From Haematobia irritans (Eukaryota > Arthropoda > Insecta > Diptera > Muscidae): a DNA stretch of 64,000 nucleotides. A program made the translations under genes and the position numbers. Shown piece by piece: positions 53,322-63,774 of this stretch. The notes below the pieces were generated by a model, which worked only from the letters and a program-made list of their open reading frames with translations, was not told the origin of the DNA and made no database searches. The stretch's first letter is position 1, and each line of letters begins with the position of its first letter. Location of the stretch: assembly GCF_050003625.1 (NCBI RefSeq), contig NC_134398.1, forward strand, positions 59,977,641 to 60,041,640, read 5' to 3'.

Positions 53322-54350
53322 AAGTACATACGGCCGTAAGTTCGGCCAGGCCGAAGCTTATGTACTCTCCACCATGGATTGCGTAGAAACTTCTACTGAA
53401 GACTGTCATCCACAATCGAATTACTTGGGTTGCGGTAACACTTGCCGATGGCAAGGTATCTTAAAACTTCCTAACACCGTAATATATACCACATAGTCCA
53501 TACGTGGTATATATTAAACTAAAAAGGCCGACTAAATACGTATATAATTAAGCTTAAAGTTTCTATAGAAATAAAATTTTGACAACATTTTTTATAGAAG
53601 TAAGCCAAATCGGGGGATCAGTTTATATGGGGGCTATACGTAAAAGTGGACCGATATGGACCAATTTTTGCAAGGTTGTTAGAGACCATATACTAACACC
53701 ATGTACCAAATTTTAGCCGGATAGGATGAAATTTGGTTCTCTTAGAGGCTCCGCAAGCCAAATCGGGGGATCAGTTTATATGGGGGCTATACGTAAAAGT
53801 GGACCGATATGGACCAATTTCTGCATGGTTATTAGAGACCATATACTAACACCATGTACCAAATTTCAGCCAGATCGGATGAAATTTGCTTCTCTTAGAG
53901 CAATCGCAAGCCAAATTTGGGGGTCCGTTTATATGGGGGCTATACGTAAAAGTGGACCGATATGGACCAATTTTTGCATGGTTGTTTAAGGCCATATACT
54001 AACACCATATACCAAATTTCAGCTGAATCGGATGAAATTTGCTTCTCTTAGAGCAATCGCAAGCCAAATTTTGGGGGTCCGTTTATATGGGGGCTATACG
54101 TAAAAGTGGACCGATATGGCCCATTTTCAATACCATACGACCTACATCAATAACAACTACTTGTCCCGATAGCTTGTTTCGTTCGGAAGTTAGCGTGATT
54201 TCAACAGAGGGACGGACGGACGGACATGCTCAGATCGACTCAGAATTTCACCACGACCCAGAATATATATACTTTATGGGGTCTTCGAGCAAACGAATTG
54301 ACAAAGTTAATATACCCCCATCCTATGGTGGAGGGTATGGTATAAAAATA
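53322..54350 (+). mobile_element. Helentron/mini-me-like element, subfamily 1 (copy H6)
   Basis: Left end ACAAGTACATACGGCCGTAAG, then TACTCTCCACCATGG. Right end CCATCCTATGGTGGAGGGTA, then TGGTATAAAA. A 153-bp array (anchors at 53624, 53777, 53930 and 54084), a GACGGACGGACGGACATGC tract and an ATATATATAC run are present. The frames 53726-53989 and 54039-54356 come from the array. Confidence 0.7.
53624..54100 (+). repeat. 153-bp tandem array in H6
   Basis: TATATGGGGGCTATACGT recurs at 53624, 53777, 53930 and 54084 (periods 153, 153 and 154, the last with one extra T). Confidence 0.9.
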
Positions 54351-54359
54351 AAATAATGG

Positions 54360-54955
54360 TTCGAATAAATCAATTAGTTTCTTAATCAAGTATATTTTTT
54401 GTGTATAATTAACTATAATTTTCGTTGAATTCGTTTGTTTCGTCTTTAAATTAAAAAAATAATTGGATCAATAAAATTTTTGATTGAATCAGAAAAAAAT
54501 TATCTGTCTACAAAAAAATACTTAATATTTCTTCAATTGCATACATAATTGAAATTGAAAAACTAGTCAATGAAACAATAAATCAATTATTTTTAAAATT
54601 TTAATTATCAACTAATTTTTGAATTGGTGTATGTCGGTAATTTATATTATGATTAAAAAATTTAAAAACGAAATATATAAATTTAAAAGCGAAGTGCATC
54701 TTAAAGATATATCCTTGGTACATCTATAGCTTTGCAACAATGACAAATTCATTTGTATTTTGCTACTTTTTTTTCATTGTAGATATCCCATACCTGCATA
54801 TTTTTCAAAACTTAGTATGACGTTAATCCAACTATAGATAAACCCCACAAACAATTTCAAACAGTTGAAAAAATGATAGCCTAATTTAAGAATAATATTG
54901 CCTATTTTGAAATGAAAAAATAAACGAAAACAAAAACTCTGGGGGTCCTAAAATA
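54360..54955. repeat. AT-rich repeat and gene D upstream DNA
   Basis: 54360-54640 is an AT-rich dispersed tract (TCAATTAGTTTCTTAATCAA). The rest is unique AT-rich DNA. Confidence 0.45.
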
Positions 54956-54965
54956 ACCACTGACC

Positions 54966-55300
54966 AGATAAGTATACTAATATAAGTGGCCAATAGATAT
55001 AGCGCATTCAATGATTTGATTTATGATAATGTATTGCAAATATAAAACAATTAATATGGTCCTATCGCTGCTACCAAATCGTAACGTAGATGCAATAACC
55101 TATGAAGGGGTTGTGATATGTGCGCTGAAAAAAAAAATAAAAACATTGTGGCAAAAAGAAAAAAATTAAAACAGATAAGGCGCTTTAAGGAAATTTCTCG
55201 TTAGAATTTTTTGGTTGCTCAAAATGTCGAATCGGTTGGATTGGGTGGCAAGCTTATCTAGTAGATGTCTAGTAAGTATTACCAAGACAATCTATAAAAG
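54966..55300 (+). promoter_or_regulatory. Promoter region of gene D with GATA cluster
   Basis: TATAAAAG at 55293-55300 lies 84 bases before the ATG. GATA-type motifs: AGATAAG (54966-54972), TGATAA (55024-55029), AGATAAG (55173-55179) and CTTATCT (55253-55259). Known GATA control of fly midgut genes makes gut expression a reasonable inference. Confidence 0.6.
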
Positions 55301-55383
55301 CTCAGGTGTATAGAAGCCAATATAGTAGTATTCTGACTGTAAGTTTAACGAGCAGTTCATACAGAAAATATTCTGCAAACAAA

Positions 55384-57079
55384 ATGAAAACCGCTGTTGT
55401 TCTTTTGGCCTTAGTTGCCTTTGCCGCTTCCGCTCAAGTGGCCGATCCCTTCGGTGAGTAATGAATGATTAGAGTTTTAAGATAGTTATTAGATGGGGAG
55501 GAGCACTTTTAATTTCGATTGAGTTCATCGTACACACAAAAAATAATTCAATTTTTCGGAACGAATTTTTAGACCAACAAAATTAAAATTGTTTCTCTAA
55601 GGTTAAACAAAATTAGTTTGGAAAAAACTTGGTTATGGTTGTCATAAACTAGAGACGGATACATAGTTAGCCTTTAATTTGATTTCGGAAGAATATTTTT
55701 TTGGTCTTGGTCTTTGGTCTTTTTTGGTCCCATTAATTTAAAACACCGAAAAATCGTTGCTCAAGAACGAAATTTCGTTTGTATTAAAAAACACATTTAA
55801 AAGTCGAGAAGAGTTTGAAGAAATTCGTGGTTGTCATAAACTCCTCATTATTTGTTTTAATTTAAACCCTAACATTTGGATTTGGAGTAAAGCATTTTTT
55901 TTGTATAGAGTCAAGCAATAAGTTCCTACAAAACACAGTTTAACTTTAGAAGAGTGACGGTTTATTTTTAACCAAAGAATTCTTCAACTCGAGGCACTTG
56001 ATCCACCGGTTATCCAATTTTTCCTATGTTGAAAAATGGTCCAAATCGGGAGAAGGCGGTGGATGGGACAGAAGTTGGTAGACCAATTTGACCGTGGGCG
56101 ATTTTCCTTCAAAACAAAAATATCGAATAACCGGCAGATATTGCTCTTTTTCAATTTCTCTAGAACCCGAGGACACTTTACATTTAACAGATAGTAAAAC
56201 TAAAAATACGCTACCCAACTGGATAATTCCTACAATGTCAGAGTTTAGGCTTAGAATTTATAGAGTTCCCATAATTTTATACATTAGATGAATTTCGAGT
56301 AATATCGAAATTATAACACCATCTATTTTACATTAGAACTTCAGTAATTTTTGTATATTCTTGGTATAATTTCAGCTGATCGTTCCATCTCCAGCACAAT
56401 TGTTGATGTGATCGAGGGCATTCGTGATCAAATGCCTTGCGGTTTCCCCGGAATGGGTATTCCTCCATTGGCTCCCCTCAAGATTAACCACCAAGAAATC
56501 AATATTGATAAGCCCGCTATCCGTTTGTCCGGTTCCATCGACAACTTCCGTTTGAATGGCTTGAACGATTTCGAAATTGCTGAAATGAAGGTCAATGCCA
56601 TCACCAGCAAGGTCACCTTCCGTTTCATCTTCAACAATGTGAACGTTGATACCAAATACGATTTGGTCTTGATGTTGAAGAAAGCTGGTTTCACCATCAA
56701 CATGGTTGGCGCTGGTCCCGCTAAATTCGCCATCAAGGATATGCAAATCTGGGGTACTTTGAAATACTCTTTGGGTCTTTTGTCTGGTAAATTGAAGTTG
56801 AAGACCTTGGAAGTTCGCACCCACATTGGTGAAGTTGATTCTGACATCGAAGGTGTCTTGGGCGAAGGTACTGTCAATCACAAGATGAATGATGTTTTGG
56901 CTGAAGCCGTTGAATTGGTTGTCAACGAAAATGAAGATATGATCACCGATACCATTGAAAGCATTGCTTTGCCCGCTGTTAACAGCGTTTTGGAAGAAAT
57001 CTCTTTGACTGAAGTCATTGCTGGTGCCGGTGGTGAAGGTGGTGAAAAGACCGAATGTATCCCCATGCCCGATAACTAA
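55384..57079 (+). CDS. Gene D: secreted JHBP / group-7-allergen-like protein (257 aa)
   Basis: Two exons: 55384-55453 and 56376-57079. The 922-bp phase-1 intron runs GTGAGT...ATTTCAG, and joining gives QVADPF-A-DRSISST. The leader MKTAVVLLALVAFAASA is a signal peptide. C45 is in QMPCGFPGMGIPPLAP and C251 in KTECIPMPDN. The conserved GLNDFEI is followed by the alternating hydrophobic pattern of the family. Unlike genes A-C it has no intron before GL, so exon 2 is a single 704-base block. The codons look biased to C/G at third positions relative to gene A, suggesting high expression. Expected role: extracellular binding of hydrophobic ligands. It is transcribed away from genes A-C. Confidence 0.92.
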
Positions 57080-57166
57080 AATTTTGACAATTCAAAGTTA
57101 TAGTTAATTTTTCCTTATTTAGACATTATTTTTATATGAAATAATGAAAAATTAATGAAAATGAAT

Positions 57167-57172
57167 AATAAA
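57167..57172 (+). terminator. Polyadenylation signal of gene D
   Basis: AATAAA 88 bases after the stop codon. Confidence 0.65.
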
Positions 57173-57199
57173 CGAAAATTTTGTTGAAAATTTTGGTAT

Positions 57200-57650
57200 T
57201 TTTTGTTATTTTAGGGAATTCATAAGAAAACATGGAAACATTTAAACCAAATGGTGATTTTGTTTAAGAAACTAATAGGAAAATATATTTTATACATAAC
57301 ACCAATAACTTTTTTCATTCTTATTTGTAGATGATTGATCCCTTTTGAGTTTATGTTAAATTCATAATATTCATAATATATAATTCATAATATAGAGTAA
57401 AATTATTTATTTACAATTTCTCTCGTGCTTTTGTCTTTCTCCCACATAAAATTATATTCTCAAAACATGCTCTTAACTTTTAATCAGTAACAAAAAGAGA
57501 AATACCAATTCATCTCTTTCTTGCTCTTATTTAAACATCTATTTTTTCGCTCTTAATGAAATATACCCTCTCTTCATTATATGCTCATCATTTAATATGC
57601 CCTCTCTCTTACCAATAATATAATCAAATGTTGATGTTTTTATAACCAAT
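57200..57650. other. Intergenic DNA between genes D and E
   Basis: AT-rich sequence with CTCTTT/CTCTCT pyrimidine runs (57420-57620). No gene seen. Confidence 0.5.
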
Positions 57651-57655
57651 ACTAT

Positions 57656-57765
57656 CTTATCACAGCCATGCTACTTGAAGTGTCACTATCGCTTTGTGGT
57701 ATCTTTCGATTTTTTATGATTTCGGTTAATCCAAGTGTTATCGATAAATGGACATTTGTATAAAA
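57656..57765 (+). promoter_or_regulatory. Promoter region of gene E
   Basis: TATAAAA at 57759-57765 lies 70 bases before the ATG. CTTATCA (57656-57662) and TTATCGATAA (57738-57747, which also contains the DREF-type core TATCGATA) lie upstream. Confidence 0.55.
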
Positions 57766-57834
57766 CTCTTGTTTTCGTACATTTTTTAGTTTAGTTTATT
57801 TACCAAATTCGAGTAGTAAACATAACAATTAACC

Positions 57835-57910
57835 ATGAAATATTTTCTAATTCTATTGGCTTTAATGCCCTTGGCCTTGGGTGAAGATGCAATCCGCGCC
57901 GTTATAGATG
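57835..57910 (+). CDS. Gene E: first exon of a fifth paralogue (partial)
   Basis: ATG at 57835 encodes MKYFLILLALMPLALG, a signal peptide, then EDAIRAVID, ending at a GTAAGA donor after the first base of a codon. The phase is the same as the leader introns of genes B, C and D, and the upstream TATA box and GATA sites resemble theirs. EDAIRAVID recalls the start of gene D's mature region (VDVIEGI). No second exon with the CGxPxxGIPPLAP signature is visible to 64000, so it either lies beyond a >6-kb intron or is lost. The gene call rests on signal peptide, splice phase and position only. Confidence 0.6.
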
Positions 57911-58186
57911 GTAAGAGTGAAAATGACTTTTAAAGGCAATAATTGTGAATGAACACGAGGAAAAGTGAAATTTTTAAAAATTCCTTGAGACAAAGTGAAC
58001 TAATTTTTTGGAAAAAAAAACATCATTGCAATTCAAGTTTATATGATGTCAAACATAAACTAAGCAAAAATAATTTTTTGATATACAACTTTTAAAGTGG
58101 TTTTTCGGTATTGAATTTCGTACTGACTAGAGAAATATGAAAAACAATGTCCTTTATAATTGAACTTAACATATAATTGCGAAATA

Positions 58187-58515
58187 CACTTAAAAAACAG
58201 TGAATTCACCGGGAAGGAAAATGTTGATTAATTTTAGAAAATTTCAACAAAGCTGTATTACAAACACAGATGTCACGCCGATTTAACAAAAAAAAAGTAA
58301 ATATTTTTCGACAAATTCTAGATAACTTATTAGACATAATGTATTTCATTTTTACTTGTTAAAGAAAATTTGCAAGTTTGAAGGAAAAAATTGGATTTAA
58401 GAATTGCAAACAAGTCTTTAGTGCCATACGAAGTTCATGATGGGTGCATTATTGGTAAAATTTACAAATTTTAAGAAGTTCTGAACTATTTTGTGGGAAA
58501 CACAAATTTGGTAAA
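58187..58515 (+). repeat. MITE family X copy, 3' truncated
   Basis: CACTTAAAAAACAGTGAAT follows TA (58185-58186); body CACCGGGAAGGAAAATG, then GTCACGCCGATTTAAC. Breaks off near TTTGTGGGAAACAC. Confidence 0.65.
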
Positions 58516-58566
58516 ATAGAATTACAAGAAACTTTTAGAACTGAACAAAAATATATTACATTTAAT

Positions 58567-58800
58567 ACACTGAAAATAATATTATCGTGTCTACAAATAT
58601 TTCTTGCCCTTAAAATACGAATGCGATTTTTGCTTAGTATGGAAGACGAATTTGTCTGACACAAAGGTTTTTTTCGAAAAATCTTTGAATGAAGGCCTTT
58701 TGTTAACATAAAAGAAAATTCTTTAGAACTGAGGACAAATTGTCCTTAAATAATTGGAAATAAATCTTCAATATTATTGTCCATAAATTCGATGGTCTTT
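58567..58800 (+). repeat. MITE family U fragment
   Basis: ACACTGAAAATAATATTATCG, then AAATACGAATGCG and GGAAGACGAATTTGTC match the left half of 11818-12457. Confidence 0.6.
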
Positions 58801-60740
58801 TGTAACTTGATTATAACCACTGCATAAATTGTACTCGAACAAGTTTATGAATTACTTTAATAATCCATGAATAAAACAGACAGACGAAAAATCACAAAAA
58901 AATAAGAAATTTATCCTAGTCCATGAGCCTTGGTATGCAAGGCAGGCATCATAACCATTCACTAAAAAAGAAGAAGAGACTAGCATATGATTTCCCTAAG
59001 CTTATGAATATCAATTTGAATCCGATGAATCTTGTGTATTGGGTCCAAGATTCTTAGGCACGAAGATACCTGAATTATGTAGAACAAACAAATTACTGAA
59101 ATGGCTCCTGTCTGAATTCAAACCGAAAATAAATTCGATTTGGACAGTGACATCTGACGCTAAATTTAACTTAGTTTTATTGCAAACGCATTATATGTTG
59201 GTAGTTAAATTTTATTATATTTTTAAAAAATTTCCACAGCCCTATGAAATTTTCCTTTTTCTAAGTATGTCTCAAAGATTTTATGAACTAAATGTGGGTA
59301 TAAAGTTCAATGACTATACACATAAGTTCAATATGAACTAGAGCTGAGGAAAATGTTCATACGATTCCCAAAAATATTAAGAATGAACTACTGTATGTTT
59401 AAAATGGTCATGATTTGGAGCCAGTGATTTTTTCTTTACTTTTAGTTATTTTTTTTTTTTTCAATGAGAGGGTGAAATTTCGTAAATTGCAGTTAAAAAG
59501 TACACCAGGACATTAAATTTTGCAGGTTTTAATAACGCTTTTAGGAAAATTAAAAATGTGGTGTATAATTTAGTTCAATTTTCGCACGACGTAGTTTATT
59601 CTTGTTATAAAAGAGTTTACTTGTTTTCTGTGTAATAGACATTGCACCAAGTGGTGACTAAAACAAGAGTGATCTCAAACGTTAGGGAACGTTTAAATCC
59701 TGTGTATGGGATTATTGGGCAGGAAAATATCTGAAATATGTCAAACGGACAAATTACTGAAATCCAAAGACTTCCTATGTCGAAAAAATTTTTTTAGTTT
59801 CGAACTCGGAAAGCTAAGCTAAGCAAATTATGTAATTTTTGTTTTGATTTTTAATTAAAAGTAAATATGTTGATCAAACTAAAAACACTAACGGTAATTT
59901 TCATGTAGCTTTGTTAGACTTTCACTCCCAGTTAACAGGAAGTAAAATGGAAACATCTTCTCTCCTTTAACTGAAAAAGTTTTAGCAGTTAAGTTCCTAA
60001 ATGGCATATCGAATATATAGACAAGATGTCAGATATTTCCATAGCACGGTTTAAAACTTAGTTAGCTAACGCAGCACTAACGGATCTTCATGAAAAGGGG
60101 GGTAAGTCAGTTAAGAAAGTGATTGCAGATATTTACGTTTTTAATTTTAAAAAATAATTGCGTCCTGCAATCAATTAAGTTTTTAATTGAATAAAACAAA
60201 AATTAATTGAATTCTGCTAATAAAATCAATTAATTTTTTATTCAAAAAAAATTTTTTTATGCCCAGTTAAACTGTGATTGATATTATCATTTTCGTGATT
60301 GAAGACATTTCAATTAAAACACTAATTGGATCAATTAATTTTGTGATTTAATCAATTTTTCTGTGTAAGTGGTTTCACCCCAACATGAAACGCCGTTCGG
60401 ATTACACCGAAAGAATTCGTGAATTCTTTATTAAAACAACGAAATTTTCTTTCGTTTTCGTATATTTTACGAAGAACATTATGAATATTTTACGAAACAT
60501 TCCGGTCGGTCCAGTACATCTCTAACAATCAATAAAAGGGATCAAACAATTAGCAAAATGGCGTCATTTGATAAAGGGTACAGATCGCTCTTTGAAATGT
60601 TGTTATTTAAAAAATGTTGAAAGCAAATATTTTTAACTTCCTTTCAAGAAAGTTATTTTGCACATGATATTTCCCACTAGTGAAGCACGAACTTAGTGCC
60701 AGACTAAAAATTAAATTAAAAACCACGACAAAAAATATAA
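58801..60740. other. Repeat-rich DNA, probably intron of gene E
   Basis: Contains a short decayed SINE-head relic (58930-58965, GGTATGCAAGGCAGGCATC), repeat V (59262-59480) and an AT-rich dispersed tract (60130-60370). No exon or gene recognised; the frame at 59039-59341 has no known motif. Confidence 0.45.
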
Positions 60741-60745
60741 TAAAA

Positions 60746-61680
60746 CAAGTAAGGAAAGTCTAAAGTTGGGCGGTGCCGACTATATTATACCCTGCACCAC
60801 TTTGAAGATCGACATTTTTGAACCATATTATATCCGTCAAACGTGATGGGTGCTATATATAAAGGTTTTTGTTCCCATATACATACATTTAAATCTGACC
60901 CGATCTGGACAAAAGTTGTTAGATTTCTACAAAAATTGTAGACATTAAATTTAAGTCGGTAAGGTGGAACCGCAAATTCGCAAAAATGTAAATCTGAGCC
61001 AATTTCAACCAAAATTAAACATACATAATTACTACCCAGCAAAAAAATTAGGAAGTACTTCTAAAGGCACAACTTTAAAAGCACTTCCACAAATGTCCAT
61101 CCAGAGATGTTCTTTATTTTAACTACTCAGGAAGTTCTTTTAATTCAATATCGCTTTTTTCATACTTTTAAAGGGCAATTTTAACATTTTTTGTTTTAAA
61201 TATGTTAAAAACAGGGTAAGGATTAATAAAATGGTATAAATTATTTATATTTTGTCGAAAAAAATTCTAAATTCATTCTAGAAAAATTGCGAACTTTTGA
61301 AAATATTTGAGGTCAAGGGTTTCAGACGACTGTTAGATTGCATTAAAAATCATAAAAAATTATAAAAATTAATTATTTGTCAAAATACCACAAAATTTTT
61401 TAATTCACATCCAAAACACTGAATTCGGATCACATTTAAAGAAGTGGTGCATATTCAGTGCAACGGCTGTTGAAATGGTGGACATCCGTCCTATGACAAG
61501 CCCATGTTAAATTCATCGCTTCTGTGCCAATTTTGCATCACTTTCGAATCCAAAAAGAACATTTTGACTACTTTTTGGCGACGCTTTTTTTGCTGAGTAT
61601 GTTAATTCTATTCCCTGTGCAAAAATTCACGTAAATCGGATTAGAACTTTGACCTCTGTGGTATATATATTTAATATTTT
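60746..61680 (+). mobile_element. Helentron-like subfamily 3 copy H7, split by a family-Y MITE
   Basis: Starts ACAAGTAAGGAAAGTCTAAAG, then ATTATACCCTGCACCACTTTG. It is interrupted at 61035-61597 and resumes TGTTAATTCTATTCCCTGTG, then fades at CTCTGTGGTATATATA. The 3' hairpin end is missing. Confidence 0.7.
61035..61597 (+). mobile_element. MITE family Y, full-length, nested in H7
   Basis: A 563-bp element with ends CCCAGCAAAAAAATTAGG and GCTTTTTTTGCTGAG. TA flanks at 61033-61034 and 61598-61599. Deleting the element plus one TA restores the continuous helentron-like unit. This is the best reference copy of the family in the window. Confidence 0.85.
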
Positions 61681-61931
61681 TGAACTGAAATAGTTATAAG
61701 GACCTATAAGTAGATTAAATGTAAAAAAATGGCCTTGTAGAAATATCGTAAAGTTCATTGCTTAATTTGGCCATAAACTGATCGCCATAGGCCTTGATGT
61801 CCTATTTTTTGAATAATTCGATAAAATTACCGGCAATAAGCATAATCAACATAATAAAAAGGAAGAACACAATATGCAAAAACCAACTGCGTCTCGAGTT
61901 ATAAACAGTGGATGCATCAAAACTGTACATA

Positions 61932-62304
61932 CCCAGCAAAAAAAATTGGGAGTTCTTCTAAAGGCACAACTTTAAAAACCATAACATAACAATTGTGAAT
62001 TTTTGAAAATATTTGAGGTCAAACGTTTCAAACAAGCTTTAGAATGCATTAAAAATCATAAAAAAATTATAAAAAATTTTTATTTGGCAAAATATCCCAA
62101 AATTTTTTAATTAACATGCAAAACACTGAATTCAAATCACACCCTAAAAAGTGATTCAAATTCAGTGCAACGTCTGTTGAAATGGTGGGCATCCGTCCTA
62201 TGACAAGCCCATGTTAAATTCATCGCTTCTGCGCCAAATTTGCACCACTTCCGGATCCAAAAAGAACATTTTCACTACTTTTTTGGCGACGCTTTTTTGC
62301 TGGG
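61932..62304 (+). mobile_element. MITE family Y, internally deleted
   Basis: A 373-bp element with ends CCCAGCAAAAAAAATTGGG and GCTTTTTTGCTGGG. TA flanks at 61930-61931 and 62305-62306. About 190 bases are missing after AGGCACAACTTTAAAA. Confidence 0.85.
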
Positions 62305-62499
62305 TAGGTGTAGAAGAAAGCCTAAGATTACGCCAAAAGAAAATCATATAATCAAACGAACTATGTAACAATTCAATCAAATATCATCTAAAGAAGTCAA
62401 CAATTAAATTCAACTGGGTATATCTACCATAACGGTAACGAGGTAGAGCATTATAAGTTGGTGTGCCATTATACAAGAATGTCAAAAATCGCCGATATC

Positions 62500-63060
62500 A
62501 AAGATTTCAAAACTAGGAGCAGTGGATATGTGCTATATTTTCCTACGACTCAAAATTTAACTTGCATGGATCGGATGGTAGAAATTTAGTACGAAGGCTG
62601 CAAGGAAAGTCTTAATCCAAGAAATACAAAAAGTTACGTCAATCATGGTGGGGCCAATATTAGGGTCTGGGGGTATTTTACTGGACAAGTTATTGGCCCG
62701 ATTTATAGAGTCGAGGGTATTATGCTGTCGGAAGTCTACAAAAACATTTTGTCCCATGTGATATTGCCGTAAGCATTCCGGGAAATGCCGTCCGCATGGA
62801 TTATTCAGCGCGATCATGGCCTCTAGTAGACGTGTAACGTGGTAAAACAATGGATTTCCGATGAAAAATTACGGGTGCTTGACTAGCTTGTTGAGTCGCC
62901 TGAAGTAAAAGTCATAAAACAACCTTTGGAACGATGTAAACCGAAAAATTGGTACGAAATTTTTGCAAAAGGCTTACGAAATCTATTTGAACCTGAACCA
63001 TAGGTTATCATTGACCATTTAATCCTAACCAAAGGCAAAAACTTGCGCAGAAGTAATCAA
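62500..63060 (+). pseudogene. Tc1-like transposase relic
   Basis: Plus-strand frames, with stops, give SKFNLHGSDGRN, KSYVNHGGANIRVWGYFTG and YRVEGIMLSEVYKNILSHVI. After a stop come MPSAWIIQRDH, VVKQWISDEKLRVLD and NRKIGTKF. This is the standard order of the DDE domain of a Tc1-type (DD34E) transposase: first acidic region (mutated to YDS), the GG..VWG block, the second Asp (QRDH), then a collapsed SPDLNP region. Many stops; inactive. Confidence 0.75.
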
Positions 63061-63257
63061 ACGGCATGGCTTTAGTATCAACTAAATATTAGCATTTATC
63101 GTTAAAAGTTACAAAAACATTAATTATTTTTAAAAATATGTGACACTTAATATTAGTTGCAAATGATTTAATATTTTTATTTTCATTATAATTACGGTTT
63201 ATTTTTAACAGCGAATGTGGTTGCAAATGTTTTGAACAGCACTGTATATGGGAGCTA

Positions 63258-63774
63258 CACTGAAAAAACAGTGAACCTACCAGGGAGAAAACTTTCGGTT
63301 AATTTTAGAAAATTTTTAATATTTGTAGAAAATTTTAACTAAACAGTATTACAAACGTTGGCATCACGCCGATGTCATAAAAATAAGAAAATATTTTTCG
63401 ACAAATTCAAGAAAATTTATTAGACATAACTAAGTTTTTTCACTTGTTAAAGAAAATTTTGTAGTTTGAAGGAAAAACTTGGTGTTCAAAATTGCAAGAA
63501 TGTCTTTAGTGACATACGAAGTTCATGATGGATGCATTTTTGGTAAAATTTACCAATTTAAAGAAATTCTGAACTATTTTGTGGAAGAAACGAATTTAGT
63601 TAATCTTTTTGCTTCATTTGAGTATATTTTTTTTTCCTCGGTTTTAGTTAATTTAACTAACGTACACAAAAAATTATTAGAGTAAAGAAAACTTTCTCCA
63701 AACATAATAATTCCAAGAACTAAAATAAAGTTAAATTGGCTTTAGTGAAATAGAGAGTTCACTTTTTTTGAGTG
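63258..63774 (+). mobile_element. MITE family X, complete copy nested in a helentron-like fragment
   Basis: A 517-bp element with ends CACTGAAAAAACAGTGAAC and GTTCACTTTTTTTGAGTG. TA flanks at 63256-63257 and 63775-63776. The flanks TATATGGGAGC and TATTTAAATCTGAGCCG join to a normal helentron-like unit once the element is removed. Confidence 0.88.
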
